Shown here one piece after another: positions 46,591 to 54,056 of a stretch of 64,000 nucleotides of DNA; position 1 is the first letter of the stretch, and each line of letters begins with the position of its first letter. The stretch comes from Sphaerotilus sulfidivorans (GTDB lineage: Bacteria; Pseudomonadota; Gammaproteobacteria; Burkholderiales; Burkholderiaceae_C). Position numbers and translations under genes: made by a program. The stretch covers positions 1 to 64,000 of the forward strand of contig NZ_JACCPY010000013.1 of NCBI RefSeq assembly GCF_013426975.1. The letters are read 5' to 3'. The notes beneath the pieces were generated by a model. The model was not told the origin of the DNA and did no database searches. It saw only the letters and a program-made list of their open reading frames with translations.

Positions 46591-47241
46591 ATGCCCGATA
46601 CCTCCGACGCCCCGGCCGCTTCCGCGCCCGACCACGAGACGGCTGCCGCCGAGCCGGCGCGTCGTCGCCCCAAGCCCGGCGAGCGCCGCCTGCAGATCCT
46701 GCGCACGCTGGCGCAGATGCTCGAGCGCCCCGGCGCCGAGCGCATCACCACCTCCGCGCTGGCCGCGCAGCTCGAGCTGAGCGAGGCGGCGCTGTACCGG
46801 CATTTCCGCAGCAAGGCCCAGATGTTCGAGGCGCTGATCGAGTTCATCGAGAGCAGCATCTTCGGTCTGGTCAACCAGATCTGCGAGCGCGAGGAGGATC
46901 CCCGCGTGCAGGCCGCGCACAGCGTCATCGTGCTGCTGCAGTTCGCCGAGCGCAATCCCGGCATGACCCGGGTGATGGTGGGCGACGCGCTGGTGCTCGA
47001 GGACCCGCGGCTCGCGCAGCGCATGAACCAGTTCTTCGACCGCATCGAGTCGCAGCTGCGCCAGCTGATGCGCCGAGCGGCCGATGCACGCGGCTCGGCC
47101 GAGCCGACCGTCGAGGCGGCCGCGCAGGCCTCGGCGCTGACCTGCTTCTGCATCGGGCGGCTGCAGCGCTTCGCCCGCACCGATTTCCGCCGCAGCCCGG
47201 TCGAGCAGATCGACCTGGCGCTGCAGATGATGATCCACTGA
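46591..47241 (+). CDS. slmA: Nucleoid occlusion factor SlmA
   Basis: A TetR-fold DNA-binding protein of 216 residues that blocks FtsZ assembly over the chromosome. After an acidic leader it has RRPKPGERRLQILRTLAQML, the helix-turn-helix ITTSALAAQLELSEAALYRHF and the SlmA-type continuation RSKAQMFEALIEFIE. A GxxQR- type C-terminal helix follows (CFCIGRLQRFARTDFRRSP). The position after argB and the nucleotidase is the usual one in this order. Confidence 0.92.
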   Translation: MPDTSDAPAASAPDHETAAAEPARRRPKPGERRLQILRTLAQMLERPGAERITTSALAAQLELSEAALYRHFRSKAQMFEALIEFIESSIFGLVNQICEREEDPRVQAAHSVIVLLQFAERNPGMTRVMVGDALVLEDPRLAQRMNQFFDRIESQLRQLMRRAADARGSAEPTVEAAAQASALTCFCIGRLQRFARTDFRRSPVEQIDLALQMMIH

Positions 47242-47258
47242 GCCCCTCCTGCCGAACG

Positions 47259-48185
47259 ATGAGCGACTTCTCCACCCTGATCGCCCGCGCCGAGGCGCTG
47301 CTGGCCCGGCTCGAGGCGGTGCTGCCGCAGCCGCCGGCCGCGCCCGACTGGTCGGCCTCGATCGCCTTCCGCTACCGCCGCCGCGGCACGGGCGGCGGCG
47401 TGCTCGAGCCGGTGCGCCAGGTCGCGCCGCTGCGCCTGGCCGACCTGAAGGAGGTCGACGGCCAGAAGGAGCGCCTGGTGCGCAACACCGCGCAGTTCGT
47501 CGCCGGCCGCCCGGCCAACAATGTGCTGCTGACCGGCGCGCGCGGCACGGGCAAGAGCTCGCTGATCAAGGCCTGCCTGAACGAGTTCGCCGACCGCGGC
47601 CTGCGCCTGATCGAGGTCGACAAGGACGACCTGACCGATCTGCCCGACCTGGTGGCCCTGGTGGGCGAGCGGCCCGAGCGCTTCATCATCTACTGCGACG
47701 ACCTGAGCTTCGACGAGGGCGAGTCGGGCTACAAGGCGCTGAAGTCCATCCTGGACGGCACCATCGCGCAGGCCTCCGACAATGTGCTGATCTGCGCCAC
47801 CAGCAACCGCCGCCACCTGCTGCCCGAGCAGATGAAGGACAACCTGGGCGCGCGCCACGACGACAACGGCGAGCTGCACCCCGGCGAGGCGATCGAGGAG
47901 AAGATCTCGCTGTCCGAGCGCTTCGGGCTGTGGATCAGCTTCTATCCGTTCAGCCAGCGCGAGTACCTGGCCATCGTCGGCCAGTGGCTGCGCCATTTCG
48001 GCATCGACGAGGCCACGATCGAGGCGGCGCGCCAGCCCGCGCTGGTCTGGGCGCTGGAGCGCGGCTCGCGCTCGGGCCGGGTGGCCTGGCAGTTCGCGCG
48101 CGACTTTGCCGGCCGCGCCGAGGCGCCGGCCGCCGCGCCCGCACCGATCCAGGGCGACGGCCCGGAAGGGCTGGACCATGTCTGA
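47259..48185 (+). CDS. DUF815-family AAA+ ATPase
   Basis: The 308-residue cytoplasmic protein has Walker A LTGARGTGKS at 91-100, Walker B RFIIYCDDLSFDEGE, the sensor segment VLICATSNRRHLLPEQMKDN and the family block EKISLSERFGLWISFYPFSQREYL. DUF815 ATPases resemble DnaA/IstB-type loaders, but their role is unknown. It lies 17 bases after slmA and overlaps the NUDIX gene by 8 bases, so the three are probably one transcript. Confidence 0.92.
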   Translation: MSDFSTLIARAEALLARLEAVLPQPPAAPDWSASIAFRYRRRGTGGGVLEPVRQVAPLRLADLKEVDGQKERLVRNTAQFVAGRPANNVLLTGARGTGKSSLIKACLNEFADRGLRLIEVDKDDLTDLPDLVALVGERPERFIIYCDDLSFDEGESGYKALKSILDGTIAQASDNVLICATSNRRHLLPEQMKDNLGARHDDNGELHPGEAIEEKISLSERFGLWISFYPFSQREYLAIVGQWLRHFGIDEATIEAARQPALVWALERGSRSGRVAWQFARDFAGRAEAPAAAPAPIQGDGPEGLDHV

Positions 48186-48666
48186 GCCGATCGTCGTCGA
48201 CGGCGCGGAGAACCTGCCCGAGCGGGTGCCGGTCGAGGTCGCGGTGGGCGTGCTGGTCGAGCGCGACGCCGACGGGCGCGAGGGCCGTTTCCTGCTGACC
48301 TCGCGCCCGGCGGGCAAGGTCTACGCCGGCTTCTGGGAGTTCCCCGGCGGCAAGCTCGAGTCCGGCGAGACGGTCGAGCAGGCGCTGCGCCGCGAGCTGA
48401 TCGAGGAGATCGGCATCACCATCGGCGCGGTCCAGCCGTGGCGCGAGCTGGTGATGGACTATCCGCATGCGCGGGTGCGGCTGAACTTCTGCAAGGTCTT
48501 CGACTGGACCGGCGAGTTCGAGATGCGCGAGGCGCAGGCCATGGCCTGGCAGACGCTGCCGGTCGAGGTGGAGCCGGTGCTGCCCGGCACGATCCCGGTG
48601 CTGCGCTGGTTCGCCGAGGAGCGCGGCCACGCCGGGCTGACGCACCGCGAGACGCCGGCGGACTGA
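48178..48666 (+). CDS. mutT: MutT-like NUDIX hydrolase
   Basis: The 162-residue enzyme carries a complete NUDIX box at 58-80 (GGKLESGETVEQALRREL followed by IEEIGI). The family relation to MutT is supported by the preceding GFWEFPG and the later HARVRLNFCKVFDW. It would remove 8-oxo-dGTP or related nucleotides. Start ATG 48178 lies inside the DUF815 gene. The convergent yacG gene ends 28 bases downstream. The pairing near yacG, zapD and coaE is common in this order. Confidence 0.9.
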   Translation: MSEPIVVDGAENLPERVPVEVAVGVLVERDADGREGRFLLTSRPAGKVYAGFWEFPGGKLESGETVEQALRRELIEEIGITIGAVQPWRELVMDYPHARVRLNFCKVFDWTGEFEMREAQAMAWQTLPVEVEPVLPGTIPVLRWFAEERGHAGLTHRETPAD

Positions 48667-48693
48667 ACCGCCCGGCCGCGCCCGGCGCCGTCG

Positions 48694-48903
48694 TCAGGCG
48701 CCGGCGTCGAAGTCGTCGGGCGGCTCGACCGCGCCGACGCGGTAGTCGCCGCTGGCCCAGGCGCCCAGGTCATGCTCGCGGCAGCGCAGGCTGCAGAAGG
48801 GCCGGTACGGATTCAGGTCCTTCGCGAAGGGCGCGGGCGTGCCGCAGGCCGGGCAGGGCACCAGGCGCGGTGCGGGCGAGTCGGGGGAAGAAATCATCGT
48901 CAT
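48694..48903 (-). CDS. yacG: Zinc-binding DNA gyrase inhibitor YacG
   Basis: The 69-residue protein has the four-Cys zinc ribbon CPACGTPAPF...NPYRPFCSLRCREHDLGAWASG, which is diagnostic for YacG. It binds GyrB and blocks gyrase in E. coli. It follows zapD by 37 bases at the end of pilD-coaE-zapD-yacG. A second ATG lies two codons downstream of the chosen one. Confidence 0.94.
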   Translation of the reverse strand: MTMISSPDSPAPRLVPCPACGTPAPFAKDLNPYRPFCSLRCREHDLGAWASGDYRVGAVEPPDDFDAGA

Positions 48904-48940
48904 CGCCCCCGAGTCTAGGCCAGCCGCGGCGCTCCTCGCC

Positions 48941-49696
48941 TCAGGCGCACAGCGTCAGCGGCAGCTGCACGCTGTCGTTCATCGGGCGCAGCCGGCCCTC
49001 GGCGTCGGCGCGGCTCAGCCGGATGGCCAGCAGCACCCGGTTGCCGCTGATCTCGGGAATCAGCTGCGAGGCCGGGTCCACCTCCAGGCGCACCAGCTGC
49101 AGCGCGCGGCTGCCGTTCAGGTTGAGCTGGAACAGGCTGTTGCGGAAGCCCGCCATCTGCTGGACGCCCGATTCGCGCAGCAGGCCCAGATTGACCTCGA
49201 GCGCCTCGGCCAGCGGATCGAGCACGCCGACCCAGCGCAGCAGATCATGGCGCCGCTTGGGCGCCGGCTCCTGCTGCCAGGCGAAATAGCCGGGCAGGTC
49301 GAACTCGCAGGTGCCGCCGGGAATGTGGATGCGGCTGCGCACCGCCATCAGCCATTCGTTGCCGGCCAGGGTCTGCTCGGGCCGGCCGGGCGTGGCCGCG
49401 AGCCGGCGGTGCGCGCCGACGATGCGGTCGACCGCCAGGTCCAGCGCCGCCTCCGAGATCGAAGGAATGCCCCGGTAGCTCTCGAAGACCTTGTTCTGCC
49501 GGTCCAGCTCGCGCAGCAGGTCGGCCTTGAAGTCGGTGCGCGAGGTCACGTCCATGATCTCGAACAGCGTCGCCAGCGCGTAGTGGTGGTCGGTCGCGGT
49601 CTCGCGCGGCACCAGCAGGGCCAGCCGGGTGAAGAGCCGCTCGAGCCGAAGCATCGTGCGGATGCTCTCGTTGAAGGGATATTCGTAGTGGGTCAA
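48941..49696 (-). CDS. zapD: Cell division protein ZapD
   Basis: Crosslinks FtsZ filaments at the Z-ring. From a TTG at 49696 the product has 251 residues, the family length, beginning LTHYEYPFNESIRTMLRLERLF, and ending SVQLPLTLCA. The TTG is chosen because GGGGAG lies 9 bases upstream and the ZapD family starts at this point. The longer frame back to 49780 would begin inside coaE and add non-conserved residues. Confidence 0.9.
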   Translation of the reverse strand: MTHYEYPFNESIRTMLRLERLFTRLALLVPRETATDHHYALATLFEIMDVTSRTDFKADLLRELDRQNKVFESYRGIPSISEAALDLAVDRIVGAHRRLAATPGRPEQTLAGNEWLMAVRSRIHIPGGTCEFDLPGYFAWQQEPAPKRRHDLLRWVGVLDPLAEALEVNLGLLRESGVQQMAGFRNSLFQLNLNGSRALQLVRLEVDPASQLIPEISGNRVLLAIRLSRADAEGRLRPMNDSVQLPLTLCA

Positions 49697-49745
49697 GGCC
49701 TTGTTCTCCCCGATCCGGCCGGCCGGACGATCGGTTTCGATTGTT

Positions 49746-50348
49746 TCACAGCCAGCTTTTCCAGACATGGTCCACCGCACGGGCGAGCTGGTCGTGGTCG
49801 ATTCCGTCGTTGAGGATCACCGCATCGGCGACCGCGCGGCGCTGCTCGCGGCCGGCCTGCTGCGCGATGACCCGTTCGACCGCCTCGGGCGCCCAGCCGT
49901 TGCGGGCGACCACCCGCGCGATCTGCGTGGCGGGCGTGCAGTCGACGACCAGGATGCGGTCGACCCGCTCGCGCCAGCGCCGGCCCGACTCGACCAGCAG
50001 CGGCACATCGAAGACCACCGGTGCGCCGGGCGGGGCGGCGGCGGCCTCGGCCTCGGTGTCCTCGGCGATCAGCGGATGCAGGATGGCCTCGAGCCGCTGG
50101 CGCTCGGCCGGGTCGGCGAAGACGCGCTCGCGCATGCGGGCACGGTCCATCGCGCCCTGGGCATCGATGGACTCGGGCCCGAAGGCGGCGGCGATGGCGG
50201 CGATCGCCCGGCCGCCCGGCGCGGTCAGCCGGTGCGCGATCGCGTCGGTGTCGACGATGTGTGCGCCCTGCGCGCGCAGCAGGCCGGCGACGGTGCTCTT
50301 GCCGCTGCCGATGCCGCCGGTCAGGCCGATGCGCAGCGCGCGGCTCAT
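49746..50348 (-). CDS. coaE: Dephospho-CoA kinase
   Basis: Last step of coenzyme A synthesis. The 200-residue protein has P-loop LTGGIGSGKS at 9-18, the DTDAIAHRLTAPGG substrate block, VFDVPLLVESG and VVDCTPATQIARVVARNG. The start overlaps pilD by ATGA (50345-50348), the conserved pilD-coaE pairing of type IV pilus bacteria. Confidence 0.96.
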   Translation of the reverse strand: MSRALRIGLTGGIGSGKSTVAGLLRAQGAHIVDTDAIAHRLTAPGGRAIAAIAAAFGPESIDAQGAMDRARMRERVFADPAERQRLEAILHPLIAEDTEAEAAAAPPGAPVVFDVPLLVESGRRWRERVDRILVVDCTPATQIARVVARNGWAPEAVERVIAQQAGREQRRAVADAVILNDGIDHDQLARAVDHVWKSWL

Positions 50349-51217
50349 GCCCAGCCCATCCAGCCCAGCACCCGCTCGCTGCCGGCGAGCATCACCACCA
50401 GCGCGCCGCCCGCCAGGAAGGGGCCGAAGGGCACATAGCGACCCTCGCGCAGCGTCGCGGCCAGCTTCATGCCGATGCCGACGATCGCGCCGATCACCGA
50501 GGCGCCCAGCACGATCGGCAGCAGCATCGCCGGGCCCAGCCAGGCGCCCAGCGCCGCCAGCAGCTTGAAGTCGCCGGCGCCCATGCCCTCCCTGCCGGTC
50601 ACCAGGCGGAACAGCTGCGAGATGCTCCACAGGCTCATGTAGCCGCCGACGGCGCCCCACAGCGCCTGTTCGGGCGACAGCGGCAGCCAGCCCAGCAGCG
50701 CGCCGAGCAGGCCCGCCCAGGCCAGCGGCTGCGTCATGCTGTCGGGCAGCAGCGTGGTGTCCCAGTCGATCAGCGAGGCCGCCAGCAGCGTCGCGGCGAA
50801 GCCGCACCACAGCAGTGTCTGCGGCTCGGCGCCGAAGCGCCAGCCGATGGCGGCGAACAGCAGCGCGCAGCCCAGCTCGACCAGCGGATAGCGCGGCGAG
50901 ATCGGCGTGCGGCAGGCCGAGCAGCGCCCGCCCAGGCGCAGCCAGCCCAGCAGCGGGATGTTCTCGTGCCAGCGCAGCACATGGCCGCATTTCGGGCAGC
51001 GCGAGCGCGGGCGCGCCAGGCCGAGCGGGCGGCCGTCGTCGCCCGGCGCCGGCGGCACCGGATCGATGCCGAGCATCTCGGCGCTGTCCTGGCGCCACTG
51101 GCGCTCCATCATGACCGGCAGCCGGTGCACGACCACGTTCAGGAAGCTGCCGATGCACAGGCCGAACAGCGCCAGCGCTGCCGGGGAGAGCAGCCATTCC
51201 AGGGTTTGGGAATTCAT
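50345..51217 (-). CDS. pilD: Type IV prepilin peptidase/N-methyltransferase
   Basis: Cleaves and methylates type IV pilin and type II secretion pseudopilin precursors in the inner membrane. The 290-residue protein has the N-terminal FGLCIGSFLNVVVHRLP, the zinc-type Cys pairs at 74/77 and 99/102, and the catalytic Asp residues in LIDWDTTLLPD and GMGAGDFKLLAALGAW. About eight membrane helices. It is first in pilD-coaE-zapD-yacG. No other pilus gene is in the window. Confidence 0.95.
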   Translation of the reverse strand: MNSQTLEWLLSPAALALFGLCIGSFLNVVVHRLPVMMERQWRQDSAEMLGIDPVPPAPGDDGRPLGLARPRSRCPKCGHVLRWHENIPLLGWLRLGGRCSACRTPISPRYPLVELGCALLFAAIGWRFGAEPQTLLWCGFAATLLAASLIDWDTTLLPDSMTQPLAWAGLLGALLGWLPLSPEQALWGAVGGYMSLWSISQLFRLVTGREGMGAGDFKLLAALGAWLGPAMLLPIVLGASVIGAIVGIGMKLAATLREGRYVPFGPFLAGGALVVMLAGSERVLGWMGWA

Positions 51218-51230
51218 CGGAAAACGGGAA

Positions 51231-51255
51231 CGCCCCGACGCTCAGGTGCGGGGCG
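51231..51255 (-). terminator. Terminator-like hairpin after the glycosylation cluster
   Basis: On the minus strand a 7-bp GC stem (CGCCCCG against CGGGGCG) with an 11-base loop is followed by TTCCCGTTTTCC. It lies 56 bases after the methyltransferase gene and just before pilD, so it would separate the two transcripts. The T run is broken, so it may be weak. Confidence 0.5.
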
Positions 51256-51310
51256 ACAGGGCAAGCCAAGGAATGCCCATTCTGCGACATTCATGCGGCA
51301 GTCCCGCGGC

Positions 51311-52834
51311 TCAGGCCGCGTCGAGCACCTCGGCGAGCTCACGGTCGATGCCGGGGCCGGCGGTCGCGCCGACCAGCGCCTGCAGCGGCACCGAGGTGCC
51401 GGCCGGCAGCAGCTGCTCCTGCGGCGGCACTGCGTCTTCGGGCAGGTGGCAGTCGCTGGTCATGCGCCGCGCCAGCGTGCGTTCGCGTGGGGTGGTGGCG
51501 ATCTTGCGCAGGCGCAGCAGGCCCGGGGCCTCGCCGTCCGCATCGGCCAGGATCTCGAGGCGGTGCTCGAACCAGCCCAGCTGCCAGAAGCGGTCGGCGC
51601 AGGCGCTCCAGATGTCGGCGCGCGCGCCGGCGTCATGCTCGATCAGCAGCAGGCCGTCCTCGCGCAGCAGGGCCAGGCAGTTGCTCAGCAGCACCGGCAG
51701 ATCGGCGCCGCGGGTGAGCGTGGCGGGCAGCAGGATCTCGTCGATCTGTCCGGCCTCCAGCCGCAGCGGTCCGCACAGCGGCGAGACGGTCGACAGCGGC
51801 AGGGCCAGCGGCTGCGCCGGATCGAGCACCAGATCGGGCTCGCTGCGTGCGCAGGCCTCGATGTTGAGCCAGCCGCTGCGGTAGCCGGTGCCGGCGCCCA
51901 GGTGCAGCCGGGTCGGCTGCCAGGGCTTCGGGTCGCGCCGGTGCAGGTGCGTCAGGCCGACCGCGCAGGCGTGGACCAGGATGTCGGCCATCGCCTGTGC
52001 CGGATCGAGCTGCTCGAAGTGCGCATGCTGCTGGCGGGTGCGCTCGACCCAGGCGGGCGTGCCGAACTCGCGCGAGAAGAACTCGCCCAGCGTGGCCTCG
52101 TCGACCCAGCTGACCGCCTGCTCGATGTAGCCCGGCACCCGGGTCGCGGCGGTGCGCTGCAGCACGACCGGCGTGCCCAGGCTCAGGCAGTGCGCCAGCA
52201 GCACCGGATCGACATGGCCGCTGCCATGCGCGTCGCACAGCAGCACCGCACGCGCCTGGCGCACGAAGGCATCGCGCTCGGCGCCGTACAGCGGCTGGTC
52301 CAGCACGCTGACCGGCACGCCGCAGGCCTCGATGCGGGCGACGAAGTCCTGTGCGGCGGCGCTGAACTCGCCCAGATGCAGCAGCTCGATCGGGCGGCCG
52401 TCGATCGGCAGCGGCACGCCCTCGGCATCCTCGGCCAGATAGGGCGCATGCACGAAGGGCACCAGCGGCACGCGGTCGGGCTGGGCGGCATAGACCGGCA
52501 GATTGGTCGGATCGCCGTCGACGACCGCCGAGCGCGACAGCAGCGCGACATAGTCGGTGAAGTCGGCGGGCAGCGCGTCCTGGCCGTCGGCGCCGAACTG
52601 CAGCAGGTTGACGAGCACGCAGGGATGGCGCTCGAGCTGGCGCTCGTCGAAGCCCAGATGCGCGCCGAAGACGAAGTTGACCGCGTCATGGCGCAGCCGG
52701 TTCTTCGACAGGCTGACCCGTGCGCCCAGCCGCCGGAAGTGGTAGCGGAAATAGCGTGCCGGGTCGAGCAGCCCGAGCGCCTGCTCGTGGCCGGCGGGCT
52801 GGACGATGCAGAGATGGATGTCCGGCAGGGTCAT
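51311..52834 (-). CDS. Glycosyltransferase-like/SAM-methyltransferase two-part protein
   Basis: The 507-residue protein seems bimodular. Residues about 1-310 resemble a glycosyltransferase (PTNLPVYAAQPDRVPLVPFVHAP, LCDAHGSGHVDPVLLAHCLSLGTPVVL). From about 325 a class I methyltransferase-like part follows (TRLHLGAGTGYRSGWLNIE, later LLREDGLLLIEHD). It lies in one direction with two further glycosyltransferase genes. A role in decorating a surface protein such as flagellin or pilin is likely but not shown. The ATG at 52834 is chosen by alignment with the folded part; no ribosome binding site stands out. Confidence 0.7.
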   Translation of the reverse strand: MTLPDIHLCIVQPAGHEQALGLLDPARYFRYHFRRLGARVSLSKNRLRHDAVNFVFGAHLGFDERQLERHPCVLVNLLQFGADGQDALPADFTDYVALLSRSAVVDGDPTNLPVYAAQPDRVPLVPFVHAPYLAEDAEGVPLPIDGRPIELLHLGEFSAAAQDFVARIEACGVPVSVLDQPLYGAERDAFVRQARAVLLCDAHGSGHVDPVLLAHCLSLGTPVVLQRTAATRVPGYIEQAVSWVDEATLGEFFSREFGTPAWVERTRQQHAHFEQLDPAQAMADILVHACAVGLTHLHRRDPKPWQPTRLHLGAGTGYRSGWLNIEACARSEPDLVLDPAQPLALPLSTVSPLCGPLRLEAGQIDEILLPATLTRGADLPVLLSNCLALLREDGLLLIEHDAGARADIWSACADRFWQLGWFEHRLEILADADGEAPGLLRLRKIATTPRERTLARRMTSDCHLPEDAVPPQEQLLPAGTSVPLQALVGATAGPGIDRELAEVLDAA

Positions 52835-52967
52835 GATCGGTCTGGCGCGGTCGGGCCGGCAGGAAGTTTCATTTCCCGGCCAGTCTAGGCAAGGCCGCGG
52901 CCTCGCGTCGGCCTGATCAGCCCGGTCAAGACCGCGCAAATCAGGGGCCGCGGGCTGTTGCGGCCGC

Positions 52968-54029
52968 TCAGCCCGGCTGGGCCGCCGGGGCCAGCTCGGC
53001 CCGCAGCGAATGCAGCAGCGCGAGGTTGTGCCGGGCCAGCTCGCCGCCGCGGCCGTGCACCGCGCCGTCGAGCTCCGGGCGCTCGCCGATCTCCAGGCAG
53101 CGGGTCCAGGCGCCCTCGATCATCGGCAGCAGCTCGCCGGCGCGGCGCGGCTCGCGTGCGGCCCAGTCGAGCATCAGGTCGCCGAGCGCGAAGAAGAAGT
53201 CGGGCGAGTCGGACCACAGCGCCATCTGCGCCGAGGCCAGCTCGATGCCCTCGGCATGGCGGCCGGCGCATTTCAGCGCATGCAGCCGGCGCACGCTGAG
53301 GTCGTGGGTCCAGCCCGGCGCCTCCGGGCCGCAGGGCTGCAGCGTCTCGGCGCGCGCGAAGCAGTCGAGCGCGGCGGCCGCACGGCCGTGCACGTCATGG
53401 TCCTTGCCGAGCTGGTACCAGAGGTAGGCGTCGTCGGGCCGGTCGGCGATCTCGCGCTGCAGCAGCCGGGCGTTGCGGTCGGCCTTGCGCGCCAGCGCCT
53501 CGGGCAGGTAGCCGCTGTGGCCGATCGTCACCGGCAGCCGGCGCACCGGCAGGGCGTGCTGCGGCTGCTCGTGGACCCGGCCGCGGTAGCGCACCGTGCC
53601 GGGCAGCAGACGGCTGATCCAGCTCGAGGCGATTGCCTCGCCGCCGGGCTCGCCGCCCTCGAGCGCATGGCGGCTGTCGACACGCAGCGCGCCGACGAAG
53701 TCGGGCTTGCAGGTGCGCAGCGCCGCCAGCACCTGCGCGCCGTCGCTCAGCCACTCGTCGCCGTCGAGCACCAGATGCCAGTCGGCGCCGGCCAGGTCGA
53801 GCGCGGCGTTGCGCGCCGCGGCAAAGTCGTCGCACCAGGCGAAGTCGGCGACCCGGGCGCCGGCGGCGCGGGCGATCTCGCGGGTGCGGTCGCTCGAGCC
53901 GGTGTCGAGCACCACCATCCGGTCGACATGGCGGCGCACGCTGTCGAGCGTGCGCTTCAGGCCGGCGGCCTCGTTGCGGACGATCATCACCAAGGCGATG
54001 CGGTAGAGGCGGGCGGGTTTCGGTCGCAT
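52968..54029 (-). CDS. Family 2 glycosyltransferase with TPR-like tail
   Basis: The 353-residue protein begins with a GT2 fold: ALVMIVRNEAAGLKRTLDS, VVLDTGSSDRTREIARAAG, DDFAAARNAALDLA and the metal-binding DGDEW. After SWISRLLPGTVRYRGRVHEQP the remaining 150 residues are helical repeats of TPR type (YLWYQLGKDHDVHGRAAAALDCF). Such SunS/GT2-TPR enzymes glycosylate peptides or transfer the first sugar in O-glycan chains. It is the middle gene of the minus-strand glycosylation cluster. Confidence 0.88.
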   Translation of the reverse strand: MRPKPARLYRIALVMIVRNEAAGLKRTLDSVRRHVDRMVVLDTGSSDRTREIARAAGARVADFAWCDDFAAARNAALDLAGADWHLVLDGDEWLSDGAQVLAALRTCKPDFVGALRVDSRHALEGGEPGGEAIASSWISRLLPGTVRYRGRVHEQPQHALPVRRLPVTIGHSGYLPEALARKADRNARLLQREIADRPDDAYLWYQLGKDHDVHGRAAAALDCFARAETLQPCGPEAPGWTHDLSVRRLHALKCAGRHAEGIELASAQMALWSDSPDFFFALGDLMLDWAAREPRRAGELLPMIEGAWTRCLEIGERPELDGAVHGRGGELARHNLALLHSLRAELAPAAQPG

Positions 54030-54056
54030 GAGGATCGGAATGAAGGAGGGAGGGAG